The notes beneath the pieces are model-generated. The model was not told the origin of the DNA, ran no database searches, and saw only the letters and a program-made list of their open reading frames with translations. A DNA stretch of 64,000 nt from Paraburkholderia aromaticivorans (lineage in GTDB: Bacteria; Pseudomonadota; Gammaproteobacteria; Burkholderiales; Burkholderiaceae). A program made the position numbers and the translations under genes. The stretch spans positions 1,488,001 through 1,552,000 of the forward strand of contig NZ_CP051516.1 in the NCBI RefSeq assembly GCF_012689525.1, read 5' to 3'. Positions 55,896 to 64,000 of this stretch are shown in pieces; positions within the stretch are counted from its first letter, which is position 1; each line of letters starts with the position of its first letter.

Positions 55896-56213
55896 TGTCT
55901 GTTCACTTGTTGTTTCCGGCGCTTGCGCGCGATGGGGCATTCTCGCAAAGGTTGTGCTTTTCTGCTGACGGTGCCGCGATGTCCACGTTCGCGAAAGGGG
56001 GTTTGCTCGCGCAGGGCGTAGAAAAGCCAAAACGCTGAAAAACGCTGAGACAGAAACGCTAAGCGTTACATGCAAATCCGATATAGATATGGCCGATCAA
56101 TATTTAACAAGCGCATGTCGCGCTGCTACCTTAAACCCCTCGCACGAAAGCCATGCATCCAGCCAGCCACGTCACCGCCCCGCCGGGCAGAAACCATTCA
56201 GGGAGACACGAAC
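55896..56213. other. Divergent intergenic region of the two LLM genes
   Basis: This contains the AAAACGCTGA repeats at 56029-56067 and an A/T-rich stretch (56080-56110) that is probably promoter DNA. No gene is seen. Confidence 0.5.
56029..56067. promoter_or_regulatory. Tandem AAAACGCTGA repeats plus AACGCT-A-AGCGTT palindrome
   Basis: AAAACGCTGA occurs twice in tandem (56029-56038, 56039-56048). A third copy (AAACGCTAA at 56054) is the left half of a perfect 13-base palindrome (56055-56067). This looks like a multi-site regulator target between the divergent LLM genes. Confidence 0.5.
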
Positions 56214-57293
56214 GTGTCCATCGAATTCATCGGCATGATCCAAACCCGCAAGGTGTCCGAAACCCACGCGGCGCTAGGTCCCGTCATCGACATCGACTAC
56301 GTCGAACAGTTTGCGCGCGCGCATGAAGCCGCGGGATTCGACCGCGTCCTCGTGCCGCATCATGCCACCAGCCCCGATGCGCTGCTGACCGTCGCGCACG
56401 CGGCGAGCGTGACCAGCAAGGTGCACTTCATGCTCGCGCATCGACCGGGCTTTGTTGCGCCGACGCTCGCCGCGCGTCAACTGGCGACGCTCGATCACTA
56501 CTCGGGCGGCCGCCTCGCGGTGCACATCATTTCCGGTGGCGACGACACCGATCAGCGCCGCGATGGCGACTTCCTCTCGCACGACGAACGCTACGCGCGC
56601 ACCGACGAATATCTGCACATCCTGCGGCGCATCTGGACCGAAACCAAACCCTTTGATCACAACGGCCAGTACTATCGCTTCGAACAGGGCTTCTCCGAAG
56701 TGAAGCCGGTGCAGCAGCCGCATATTCCGGTGTACTTCGGCGGCGCGTCGGCGCCCGCGCTCGAAATCGCCGGCCGTCACGCGGATGTCTACGCGCTGTG
56801 GGGCGAGTCGAAGGCGCAAGTGCGCGAGCAGGTCGCCCGCGTGCGCGCGGAAGCCGCGAAACACGGTCGCAGCGTGCGCTTCTCAGTGTCGTTCCGGCCG
56901 ATTCTCGCCGCCACGGAAGCGGCGGCGTGGGAGCGCGCGGAACACATCCTCGAAGAAACGAAGCGGCTGCGCGCAGCGCAAGGAGTCGGCGTGGGCGGCC
57001 CGGCGCAAAGCGAAGGCGCGCGGCGGTTGCTCGCGGCATCGGGCGAATCGGATCGCGTTGACGAACGTTTGTGGACTGGCGTCGCGAAGGAAATCGGCGG
57101 ACGCTCAAATTCGACCGCGTTGGTCGGCACACCGGAACAGGTGGCCGAAACGCTCGCTGAATATCACGCGCTCGGCGTGTCGACGTTCCTCGTGCGCGGC
57201 TTCGACCCGTTGGAAGACGCCATCGATTATGGTCGTGAACTGATTCCCGCCACCCGCGAACGCATCGCGCGCGGCGAGCGCGTGGCGGCGTGA
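56214..57293 (+). CDS. SsuD-like LLM flavin-dependent monooxygenase
   Basis: This 359-aa protein belongs to the SsuD/SfnG-type branch: EFIGMIQTRKVSETHA, VPHHATSPDALLTVAHAASVT, HFMLAHRPGFVAPTLAARQLATLDHYSGGRLAVHIISGGDD and the active-site-proximal SARTDEYL-type HDERYARTDEYLHIL. It should cleave C-S bonds of sulfonates or sulfones with FMNH2 and O2. The start is GTG with GGGAG at 8 bases. It is the first gene of a co-directional set with aldolase-, SBP-, dioxygenase- and rhodanese-type genes. Confidence 0.86.
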   Translation: MSIEFIGMIQTRKVSETHAALGPVIDIDYVEQFARAHEAAGFDRVLVPHHATSPDALLTVAHAASVTSKVHFMLAHRPGFVAPTLAARQLATLDHYSGGRLAVHIISGGDDTDQRRDGDFLSHDERYARTDEYLHILRRIWTETKPFDHNGQYYRFEQGFSEVKPVQQPHIPVYFGGASAPALEIAGRHADVYALWGESKAQVREQVARVRAEAAKHGRSVRFSVSFRPILAATEAAAWERAEHILEETKRLRAAQGVGVGGPAQSEGARRLLAASGESDRVDERLWTGVAKEIGGRSNSTALVGTPEQVAETLAEYHALGVSTFLVRGFDPLEDAIDYGRELIPATRERIARGERVAA

Positions 57294-57304
57294 ACGGAGG
57301 TGCG

Positions 57305-58129
57305 ATGACCGATCTTTCTCTCACTACATTCGCGAAGGAACCTCCGGCGATCCAGCGTCACGCGCCGCAACGCAAATTCTGGTTCGACGACGTTCCGCCG
57401 CGCGAGAGCATTGCAGCGGAACGCCGTTACCGGCAGGAGCGGCTCGCCGTGGCGTTTCGTCTGTTCGCGCGCTACGGTTTCGATCAGGGGCTTGCCGGCC
57501 ACATCACCGCGCGCGATCCGGAATGGCCCGATCACTTCTGGGTGAATCCGTTCGGCAAGCATTTCAGCCGCATCCGCGTGTCCGATCTGTTGCTGGTGAA
57601 TGCCGAGGGAGAGATCGTGGTCGGCGAGGGGCCGGTCAATCAGGCGGCGTTCGCGATTCATGCGGCGATTCACGAAGCGCGCCCCGACGTGATCGCGGCG
57701 GCGCACACGCATTCGCTGTACGGCAAGGCATGGTCGACGCTCGGCCGCACGCTCGATCCGCTCACCCAGGACTCCTGCGCGTTCTATCAGGATCACGCGT
57801 TGTTCGACGATTTTCGCGGCGTCGTGCTCGATACCGATGAAGGCGCGCGCATCGCCGCCGCGCTTGGCGAGCGCCGCGCGGTGATCCTGAAGAATCACGG
57901 CATTCTCACGGCCGGTCCGAGCGTGGAAGCGGCGGCGTGGTGGTACATCGCGCTCGACAACGCATGCCACGCACAACTGCTCGCTGAAGCCGCCGGCACG
58001 CCGCAAGCGATTCCGCACGACATCGCCACGCTCACGCATGAGCAGGTCGGCCGCGCGGGCGGCGCGCTGTTCGCGTTCCAGAGCCTGCTGGAAGGGCTGG
58101 TCGAAGCCGAGCCCGACGTCCTCACCTGA
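57305..58129 (+). CDS. Class II aldolase/adducin-family protein
   Basis: This is a 274-aa protein. Zn-binding class II aldolase blocks are GLAGHITARDPEWPDHFWVNPFGKHFSRI, HAAIHEARPDVIAAAHTHSLYGKAW (His-x-His), ILKNHGILTAGPSVEAAAWWYIALD. It could split or modify a carbon skeleton left by the monooxygenase. GGAGG precedes ATG 57305, 11 bases after the monooxygenase stop. The exact reaction is unknown. Confidence 0.84.
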   Translation: MTDLSLTTFAKEPPAIQRHAPQRKFWFDDVPPRESIAAERRYRQERLAVAFRLFARYGFDQGLAGHITARDPEWPDHFWVNPFGKHFSRIRVSDLLLVNAEGEIVVGEGPVNQAAFAIHAAIHEARPDVIAAAHTHSLYGKAWSTLGRTLDPLTQDSCAFYQDHALFDDFRGVVLDTDEGARIAAALGERRAVILKNHGILTAGPSVEAAAWWYIALDNACHAQLLAEAAGTPQAIPHDIATLTHEQVGRAGGALFAFQSLLEGLVEAEPDVLT

Positions 58130-58142
58130 ACGCGCCCACACG

Positions 58143-59204
58143 ATGACTCAACGTTCGAATTCGCCGGTTTTGCACCGGCGCCGCCGGCTCGTGGCTGCGC
58201 TGTCCACCGCGTTGCCGGCTGCGGCATGGCTCGGCGCCGGCAGCGGCCTGATCGCCCGCTCCGCCGTTGCTGGCACGCCCACGCCCAACGCCGCAACCGA
58301 TCCGCGCCTCGACCTGAGCAAAGTCCGCTTGCGCGTCGCCACTTACAAAGGCGGCGACGCCACGCTGCTGAAAAGCGCGGGCCTGACCGATACGCCTTAC
58401 ACAATCGACTGGTCAGAATTTCAATCAGGCAACGCGATGGTCGAGGCGATGAACGGCGGCTCGCTCGATATTGCCTCGGGCAGCGAGATTCCACCGATCT
58501 TCGCGCGCCTGCAGAACGCGCAGGTTCGCGTGATCGCCGTCTACAAGGACGACGTCAATAACCAGGTCGTGCTGGTGCCCAAAGGCTCGACGATCCGCTC
58601 GATCGCCGATCTGAAGGGCAAGCGCGTGGGCTATCTGCGCGCGACCACCACGCACTACTACCTGCTGCGCATGCTCGAGGAAGCGGGGCTCTCGTTCAAC
58701 GACATCCAGGCGACCTCGCTCGCGCCACGCGACGGCTTCGCTGCCTTTAACGCCGGCTCGCTCGATGCCTGGGCGATCTACGGCTACAACGTGCCGCTCG
58801 CCGTCTCGCAGGCCGGCGCGCGCGTGCTGAAAAACGCCAACGGCTATCTGTCCGGCAATTACCTGTACTACGGTCATCCGGCGACGCTCGCCGATCCGCT
58901 GCGGCGTGCCGCATCCGCGGATCTGCTGGTGCGCCTGCAACGCGCGTGCACATGGTTCGCGCAGCATCAGGACGCGTACGCGAAGGTGCTGTCCGCCGAG
59001 TTGCGCGTGCCGGAGGAGGCGATCCTCTCGCTCTATCGCAACCAGAGCCAGGCGCGCCGCGTCACCGGCATCACGGCGGCGGATATCGCGAGCGAGCAGC
59101 AGGTGGCCGATACCTTCGCGCGTGCCGCCGTGATCGAGCGGCGTGTCGATGTCGCACCGTTGTGGACCGACACCTTCAACGCCGCACTCGCCCGCGGTGC
59201 GTGA
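58143..59204 (+). CDS. SsuA/TauA-like ABC substrate-binding protein
   Basis: This 353-aa protein has an N-terminal twin-Arg-like stretch (RRRRLVAALSTALPAAAWLG) and signal. The solute-binding domain shows LRVATYKGGDATLLKSAGL, WSEFQSGNAMVEAMNGGSLDIASGSEIPPIF, LKGKRVGYLRATTTHYYLLRMLEEAGL and FAAFNAGSLDAWAIYGYNV. It likely binds a sulfonate or related sulfur compound in the periplasm. No permease or ATPase gene is adjacent. Confidence 0.84.
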   Translation: MTQRSNSPVLHRRRRLVAALSTALPAAAWLGAGSGLIARSAVAGTPTPNAATDPRLDLSKVRLRVATYKGGDATLLKSAGLTDTPYTIDWSEFQSGNAMVEAMNGGSLDIASGSEIPPIFARLQNAQVRVIAVYKDDVNNQVVLVPKGSTIRSIADLKGKRVGYLRATTTHYYLLRMLEEAGLSFNDIQATSLAPRDGFAAFNAGSLDAWAIYGYNVPLAVSQAGARVLKNANGYLSGNYLYYGHPATLADPLRRAASADLLVRLQRACTWFAQHQDAYAKVLSAELRVPEEAILSLYRNQSQARRVTGITAADIASEQQVADTFARAAVIERRVDVAPLWTDTFNAALARGA

Positions 59205-59237
59205 ACGCGGCATCCAAATCTATCTTCTGACCTATCG

Positions 59238-59846
59238 ATGACTCAAGCCCTGAGGCCGGACCGCCTGCGCGCGTTCGCCGGCCGGATTGCGTCGCTCGTC
59301 GACGAAGCGGCGCCCGAAGCGCATCTGCTGGAACACGGCGGCGCCGCGCTGCGCGAGTTGATCGCCCACGACGACTGGCTGCCCGACGCCTTCGCGCAAC
59401 CCGATCCCGAGCGGTATCAGCAATACCTGCTGTACGCGGATGCGCGGCAGCGTTTTTCAATCGTCAGTTTTGTGTGGGGACCCGGGCAGGCGACGCCGGT
59501 GCACGATCACACCGTCTGGGGTTTGATCGGTGTGCTGCGTGGCGCGGAAATTGCACAGGGTCACCGTATCGCCGAAGACGGCACGCTGCAAAAAAACGGC
59601 GCGGCCAAACGGCTCGACGCCGGCGCCGTGGATGCGGTGTCGCCGCGCATCGGCGATATTCATCGCGTGAGTAACGCTTTTAGTGACCGTACGTCGATCA
59701 GCATTCACGTGTACGGTGCAAATATTGGTGCGGTGAAACGGTCCGTCTATCTGGACGGCGCCGCCCGCAAGCCGTTTATCTCCGGCTACGCGAACGACGT
59801 GTTGCCGAATATCTGGAATGTTGCGAAGGAGTCCCCGATCTCATGA
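59238..59846 (+). CDS. Cysteine-type (thiol) dioxygenase
   Basis: This 202-aa cupin dioxygenase has Fe ligands His89 and His91 in TPVHDHTVWG and His142 in GDIHRVSN, with IHVYGANIG near the end. These oxidise cysteine or 3-mercaptopropionate to the sulfinate; the bacterial type seen here cannot be assigned to one thiol. It overlaps the rhodanese gene by four bases (ATGA), so the two products act together. Confidence 0.87.
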   Translation: MTQALRPDRLRAFAGRIASLVDEAAPEAHLLEHGGAALRELIAHDDWLPDAFAQPDPERYQQYLLYADARQRFSIVSFVWGPGQATPVHDHTVWGLIGVLRGAEIAQGHRIAEDGTLQKNGAAKRLDAGAVDAVSPRIGDIHRVSNAFSDRTSISIHVYGANIGAVKRSVYLDGAARKPFISGYANDVLPNIWNVAKESPIS

Positions 59847-61444
59847 GTTTCGCTCAGGCATTTCGTACCCGATCATTCGAAGACGTGCGCCGCGCACTGC
59901 TCGAGCGCGAGGAAATCGCGCTCGTCGACGTGCGTGAGGAAGATCCGCACGCCCGCAGTCATCCGCTGTTCGCCGCCAATCTGCCGCTGTCGCGGCTCGA
60001 ACTCGACGCGCCCGTGCGCTTGCCGCGCCAGGCAGTGCCCGTCGTGGTGTTCGATTCCGGCGAAGGACTCGCCGAGCGCGCCGCGCGCCGTCTCACTGAA
60101 TTGGGCTATCCCGATGTCGCCCTGCTTGAGGGCGGTTTGCAAGGCTGGCGCGAGGCAGGCGGCGAGCTGTTCCAGGACGTCAACGTGCCGAGCAAGGCGT
60201 TCGGCGAACTGGTGGAAAGCGTGCGTCATACGCCGTCGCTGGCCGCGCCGCAAGTGCAGGCGCTGCTCGATCACGAAGCCGACGCGGTGGTGCTCGACGC
60301 GCGCCGCTTCGACGAATATCAGACCATGAATATTCCCGGCAGCATCAGCGTGCCGGGCGCGGAGCTGGTGCTGCGCGCACGCCAGCTTGCGCCGAATCCG
60401 GCGACGCGGATCATCGTCAATTGCGCCGGGCGCACGCGCAGCATCATCGGCGCGCAGTCGCTGATCAATGCGGGCGTGCCGAATCCGGTCGCGGCGCTGC
60501 GCAATGGCACGATCGGCTGGACGCTGGCCGGCCAGGCGCTGGCGCACGGCAGTTCGCGCCGCTTCGAGCCGATTGCCGACGATCAACTGCGTCTGGCCGC
60601 CGCCGACGCCGCGCGCGCGGTGGCGGATCGCGCGAAGGTCGGCCGCACGTCACGCGACGAAGCGCGCCGCTGGGCCGGTGAAGCGGTACGCACCGTGTAT
60701 CGCTTCGACGTGCGCACGCCGGAAGAATACGAAGCGGGCCACGTGCCCGGTTTTCGCAGCGCGCCGGGCGGCCAACTCGTGCAGGAAACCGACATGTTCG
60801 CGCCGGTGCGCGGGGCACGCGTAATCCTCGCGGATAACGACGGCGTGCGCGCGAACATGACCGCGTCGTGGCTCGCGCAGATGAACGTCGAGGTGTATGT
60901 CGTCGATGGTTTGATGACGGCGGACTTCGGCGAGAAGGGCGCGGCGCCCGCGGTCCGCCATGCGCCCACGCCGCCCGCCGCCGATGAAATCACGCCGGCC
61001 GGACTGGTCACGCTGCTGCAATCGCGCGGCACTGCCGTGCTCGATTTCACCAGCAGCGCGAACTACGTGAAGCGCCATATTCCCGGCGCGTGGTTCGTGA
61101 TTCGCGGCGAACTCGAAAAGGCGCTGCACAAGCTGCCGGATGCGCAGCGTTATGTGGTGACCTGCGGCAGCAGCCAACTCGCGCGCTTCGCCGCGCCCGA
61201 CGTTGCGGAGTTGACTGGCAAACCGGTGCAGGTGCTGAGCGGCGGCACGGCGGCGTGGATCGAAGCGGGCTTGCCGCTCGAGAGCGGCGAGACGCGCATG
61301 GCATCGGCGCGCATCGATCGTTACCGGCGGCCTTATGAGGGTACCGATAACGCGCGCGAGGCGATGAACGCGTATCTGGAATGGGAGTATGGTCTCGTCG
61401 CGCAACTCGGGCGCGATGGTACGCATGGGTTTCGCGTGATCTGA
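59843..61444 (+). CDS. Four-domain rhodanese-like protein
   Basis: This 533-aa protein is built of four rhodanese domains: 1 (about 10-115, loop VVVFDSGEGLAERAARRL, Asp in place of Cys), 2 (about 130-230, NCAGRTRSIIG with Cys), 3 (about 270-360, LADNDGVRANM, Asp), 4 (about 380-480, VTCGSSQLARF with Cys). Domains 2 and 4 can carry persulfide; 1 and 3 are likely structural. It should transfer sulfane sulfur, perhaps linked to the thiol dioxygenase it is coupled to. The tail (MNAYLEWEYGLVAQLGRDGT) is not rhodanese. Confidence 0.86.
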   Translation: MSFAQAFRTRSFEDVRRALLEREEIALVDVREEDPHARSHPLFAANLPLSRLELDAPVRLPRQAVPVVVFDSGEGLAERAARRLTELGYPDVALLEGGLQGWREAGGELFQDVNVPSKAFGELVESVRHTPSLAAPQVQALLDHEADAVVLDARRFDEYQTMNIPGSISVPGAELVLRARQLAPNPATRIIVNCAGRTRSIIGAQSLINAGVPNPVAALRNGTIGWTLAGQALAHGSSRRFEPIADDQLRLAAADAARAVADRAKVGRTSRDEARRWAGEAVRTVYRFDVRTPEEYEAGHVPGFRSAPGGQLVQETDMFAPVRGARVILADNDGVRANMTASWLAQMNVEVYVVDGLMTADFGEKGAAPAVRHAPTPPAADEITPAGLVTLLQSRGTAVLDFTSSANYVKRHIPGAWFVIRGELEKALHKLPDAQRYVVTCGSSQLARFAAPDVAELTGKPVQVLSGGTAAWIEAGLPLESGETRMASARIDRYRRPYEGTDNAREAMNAYLEWEYGLVAQLGRDGTHGFRVI

Positions 61445-61449
61445 GCGCC

Positions 61450-62361
61450 TCAGGCCGCGCGCTGCGCGCGCGCTTCCTTGAACTGCCGTTCGACAGCCGC
61501 GCCGAAACGCTCGACCGGCCGTTGCAGTTTGCCGAGCACGCGCGGCTGCACGAGCCAGATATCGATGAGCGGCTTGAAGTCGCTCACCGTCACGATATCG
61601 AGCGTGTCCACATGAGCGCTCGCTTGCAGGAGCGGCAGCGGCACGAGACCCAGGCCGTTGCCGTCCGCGACGAGTTGCAATTGCAACTCGGTGCCGAGCG
61701 TTTCCAGATTCAGCTTGAGGGCGAGCCCGAGCCCGGTGAGCGCGCGTTGCAGGCCGTCGCGGAAACCGCAGCCGTCCGGATTCAACACCCAGCCGATCGA
61801 CTGGCATTCCGCCAGCGTATGCGCGCGCCTTTTCAGCAGGCCTTTCTGCGCGACCACCGCCAGTTTGATGCGACCTAGCGAGCGGGCCGACAGCGCGTCG
61901 TCGAAGCTCTTATTGCTGGGCAACAGGATCGCGGCGGCGTCGAGTTCGCCCTGTTCCACGCGTTGCAGCAACTGGCTGCCCCAGCCGGTCGACGCGCGCG
62001 CCTGCAGATCGGGATACTCCGTTTTCAGGCCGCGCATCGCCTCGGTCAGCGCGATATCCGCGATCGTCTGCGCGACGCCGAGACGCAGCGTGCCGACCGG
62101 CGGCGTGTCGGTGGCGACGATCTCCCGCAGCACGTCGAGTTCGCGCTGGATCACGCGGCATTGTTCGTAGACGATGCGTCCCGTGGCCGTCGCCCTGAGC
62201 GGACGCGTATTGCGGTCGAGCAGTTCGACGCCGAGCGCTTCCTCGAAATTCTGCAGACGGCGCGTGATCGCCGGTTGCGTGAGGCCGAGCGAGAGCGCCG
62301 CCTGCTGCAGCGACTGACAGCGAATCACGGTGACGTAGGCGTCGATTTCGTCGATCTTCAT
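61450..62361 (-). CDS. LysR-family regulator of the sulfur cluster
   Basis: This 303-aa protein has the HTH CQSLQQAALSLGLTQPAITRRLQNFEEALGVELLDR and an effector domain from LRLGVAQTIADIALTEAM, with a TGWGSQLLQRVEQGELDAAAIL block. It is convergent with the rhodanese gene (5 bases) and divergent from the second SBP gene, so it is the likely local regulator. It is not a close CysB match by its N-terminus. Confidence 0.85.
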   Translation of the reverse strand: MKIDEIDAYVTVIRCQSLQQAALSLGLTQPAITRRLQNFEEALGVELLDRNTRPLRATATGRIVYEQCRVIQRELDVLREIVATDTPPVGTLRLGVAQTIADIALTEAMRGLKTEYPDLQARASTGWGSQLLQRVEQGELDAAAILLPSNKSFDDALSARSLGRIKLAVVAQKGLLKRRAHTLAECQSIGWVLNPDGCGFRDGLQRALTGLGLALKLNLETLGTELQLQLVADGNGLGLVPLPLLQASAHVDTLDIVTVSDFKPLIDIWLVQPRVLGKLQRPVERFGAAVERQFKEARAQRAA

Positions 62362-62549
62362 GATGAGCGGTAACCGGATGGAAGCACAAAAGAATCCGCC
62401 CGATGATACCCGCGCCGGCGCATGATCGCGTTGGGTCGCGCAAGAAAATTACGCATATTTGCTTAGCAGAATAATGCGTTTGTCTTATACAAAGGCCTGC
62501 CTTATCGTCGATGACAAATCCACTCGTTGCCACGACGTACGCGCTGCCC

Positions 62550-63536
62550 ATGACGACCTCCCGTTTTTATTTCGCAATCCGATCTGTTCTGAAACGCGCG
62601 TTGTCCACAACGCCCGGCGTTGCCGCGCTTGCAGCGTCGGCATTGCTGTGCGCCGCGCCTTCATACGGAGCCGATGTGCTGGTGCTCAAGGTCGGCGACC
62701 AATCCTTGCAAACCCGCGGCATTCTGGAAGCGTCCGGCCAGTTGAAAGACCTGCCGTACAAGATCGAATGGTTCAACTTTCCGGCGGCGCAGCCGCTCGG
62801 CGAAGCATTGAATGCGGGCGCGGTCGATGTCGGCGGTCTCGGCGATGCGCCGCTCGTCTTCGCGCTGGCCGCCGGCGCGCGGGTGAGGGCGGTCGCGGCG
62901 ACGCGCTCGAATCCGCTGGATCTGGCGATCGTCGTCGGCGCGCAGTCGCCGCTCAACGACGCGGCGAGTCTGAAGGGCAAGCGCATTGCCACGACGCGCG
63001 GCTCGATCGGCCACTACCTCGCGCTCGCCGCATTGAAAAAGGCCAACGTGCCGCTCACCGACGTCACTTTCGTATTCCTCGCGCCCGCCGATGCGAAAGC
63101 GGCGCTTGCCTCGGGCAGCGTCGATGCGTGGTCGGTCTGGGATCCGTACACCGCGCTCGGCGAAGCGCGCGATCACGACCGCATCATCGCCAACGGCGTG
63201 GGTCTTTCGGAAGGGCTGAGCTATCAGGTCGCCACTGAACGCGCGATCACCGACAAGCGCGCGCAGCTCGCCGATTTCTTGCGGCGCGTGGCGATCGGTC
63301 AGCGTTGGGCGCTCTCGCATCCCGACGAAGTCGCGACGATGCAGTCGCGCGTCACGGGCCTGCCGACCGATGTGCTGAAGACTGTCTATCAGCGCGGCCA
63401 GGTGCATCCGGTGGCGATCGACGACAGCGTCGTGGCCGCCCAGCAGCGCACGGCGGATACCTACGAAGCCGCCAACGTGATCCGCGCGCATCTGGACGTG
63501 CGTCCGAGCTTCGATCGCAGCTTCCCGTTGCCTTGA
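62550..63536 (+). CDS. SsuA-like ABC substrate-binding protein (second copy)
   Basis: This protein of about 328 aa has a signal peptide (ALSTTPGVAALAASALLCAA, cut near SYGA) followed by VLVLKVGDQSLQTRGILEASGQLKDLPYKIEWFNFPAAQPLGEALNAGAVDVGGLGDAPLVFA, the aliphatic-sulfonate-binding pattern. Start ATG 62550; ATG 62511 in the same frame is also possible and neither has a good ribosome site. Only about 30% of its motif text resembles the 58143 protein, so it is not a recent duplicate (visual estimate). Confidence 0.87.
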   Translation: MTTSRFYFAIRSVLKRALSTTPGVAALAASALLCAAPSYGADVLVLKVGDQSLQTRGILEASGQLKDLPYKIEWFNFPAAQPLGEALNAGAVDVGGLGDAPLVFALAAGARVRAVAATRSNPLDLAIVVGAQSPLNDAASLKGKRIATTRGSIGHYLALAALKKANVPLTDVTFVFLAPADAKAALASGSVDAWSVWDPYTALGEARDHDRIIANGVGLSEGLSYQVATERAITDKRAQLADFLRRVAIGQRWALSHPDEVATMQSRVTGLPTDVLKTVYQRGQVHPVAIDDSVVAAQQRTADTYEAANVIRAHLDVRPSFDRSFPLP

Positions 63537-63558
63537 CGCGGCCAGCCGGAGTCTCCGC

Positions 63559-64000
63559 ATGAACGCCCCGATTGCCGACAGCGCCGTGACACGGCGTCAT
63601 CCACCGCTCGATAGCGATGCATTCGACGCATTGCTGGCGCAACTCACGAACGAGTTTGCCGCAAGCGCCGCGCACCATGACCGCACGGCTGAATTCCCGC
63701 ATGCAAATCTCGCGCGCCTGCACGAGTTCGATCTGCTTTCGCTGACGGTGCCCACAGCGCTCGGCGGCGCGGGCGCGAGCTTGCCGCAGGCCTTGAAGGT
63801 GGTGCGCGCGGTGGCGCGCGGCGAGCCGTCCACGGCGCTGGTGGTTGTAATGCAGTATCTGTTTCATCATCGCTTGCAGGGCAATCCGCATTGGCCGGTC
63901 GACCTGCGCGAACGCGTGGCGCGCGAAGCGGTGCGTGAGGGCGCTTTGATCAACTCGCTGCGCGTCGAACCCGAACTTGGCTCGCCCGCGCGCGGCGGCT
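63559..64000 (+). CDS. Acyl-CoA dehydrogenase-fold flavoprotein, SfnB/DszC-like (5' part)
   Basis: This gene runs off the window after 147 codons. It opens MNAPIADSAVTRRHP and shows an acyl-CoA dehydrogenase N-terminal helical domain (FDLLSLTVPTALGGAGASLPQALKVVRAVARGEPSTALVVVMQY). In sulfur clusters this fold includes SfnB and DszC-type enzymes. Start 63559 is 23 bases after the SBP stop. The full function needs the rest of the gene. Confidence 0.75.
   Translation, partial: MNAPIADSAVTRRHPPLDSDAFDALLAQLTNEFAASAAHHDRTAEFPHANLARLHEFDLLSLTVPTALGGAGASLPQALKVVRAVARGEPSTALVVVMQYLFHHRLQGNPHWPVDLRERVAREAVREGALINSLRVEPELGSPARGG

Noticed and set aside
56080..56130. Possible sigma54 promoter before the SsuD-like gene
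   Set aside because: A GGCC...TTT pattern is present, but the GG-N10-GC core spacing and TTGC element do not fit.
1..64000. CRISPR arrays, tRNA/rRNA genes, insertion sequences and prophage genes
   Set aside because: No regularly spaced repeats, no recognisable structural RNA and no transposase or integrase motif were seen.

Overview
The window looks like a chromosomal segment of a Paraburkholderia/Burkholderia-group betaproteobacterium. This rests on the high G+C with strong G/C third-position bias, the DUF4148 proteins, the hutH-hutC-hutU-hutD-hutI-hutF-hutG order, the many LysR regulators and the dense set of catabolic and transport genes. No phage, insertion sequence, CRISPR array, rRNA or tRNA was seen. 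Organism and functions are inferred from motif recognition only; no search was run.

Layout. 1-10.9 kb: the 3' part of glmS; a two-gene hypothetical operon behind a LexA/SOS-type box; a secreted alpha/beta-hydrolase divergent from a degenerate HD-GYP/LuxR regulator; an ArgO/LysE-type exporter divergent from argP; a beta-carbonic anhydrase with a STAS-like remnant beside it; and an OmpR-type two-component system flanked by two DUF4148 loci and three copies of an ATGAC-N6-GTCAT-like palindrome. 11-13.6 kb: ndh divergent from a LysR gene. 13.9-22.8 kb: a probable amine/amide catabolic block (NCS1 permease, FAD amine oxidase, cupin, aldehyde dehydrogenase, LysR, M20 amidohydrolase, MHS transporter). 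A long inverted repeat (22820-22938) separates it from an MFS/PRC-barrel lipoprotein pair.

25.4-34.8 kb: a purine permease with a long structured leader; ArsR-AHSA1-DUF899; a LuxR regulator divergent from a nitrilase-family amidase and an APC permease; a nucleoside-diphosphate-sugar-type SDR divergent from a LysR gene. 34.8-43.4 kb: a complete histidine utilization operon with HutC boxes, using the five-step route through HutF and HutG. Just beyond it lies a 45-residue secreted His-rich peptide gene (43611-43748, minus strand).

44-54.8 kb: a helix-turn-helix-like hypothetical protein, a frameshifted remnant, a DUF3857/transglutaminase protein, a LivK-type binding protein, pdxY, glgA-glgC and a secreted hydrolase. 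54.9-64 kb: a sulfur-oriented cluster with two flavin-dependent LLM-class oxidoreductases, a class II aldolase-fold protein, two SsuA/TauA-like binding proteins, a thiol (cysteine-type) dioxygenase overlapping a four-domain rhodanese protein, a LysR regulator, and the start of an SfnB/DszC-like acyl-CoA dehydrogenase that runs off the window. No ABC permease or ATPase for the two binding proteins lies inside the window.
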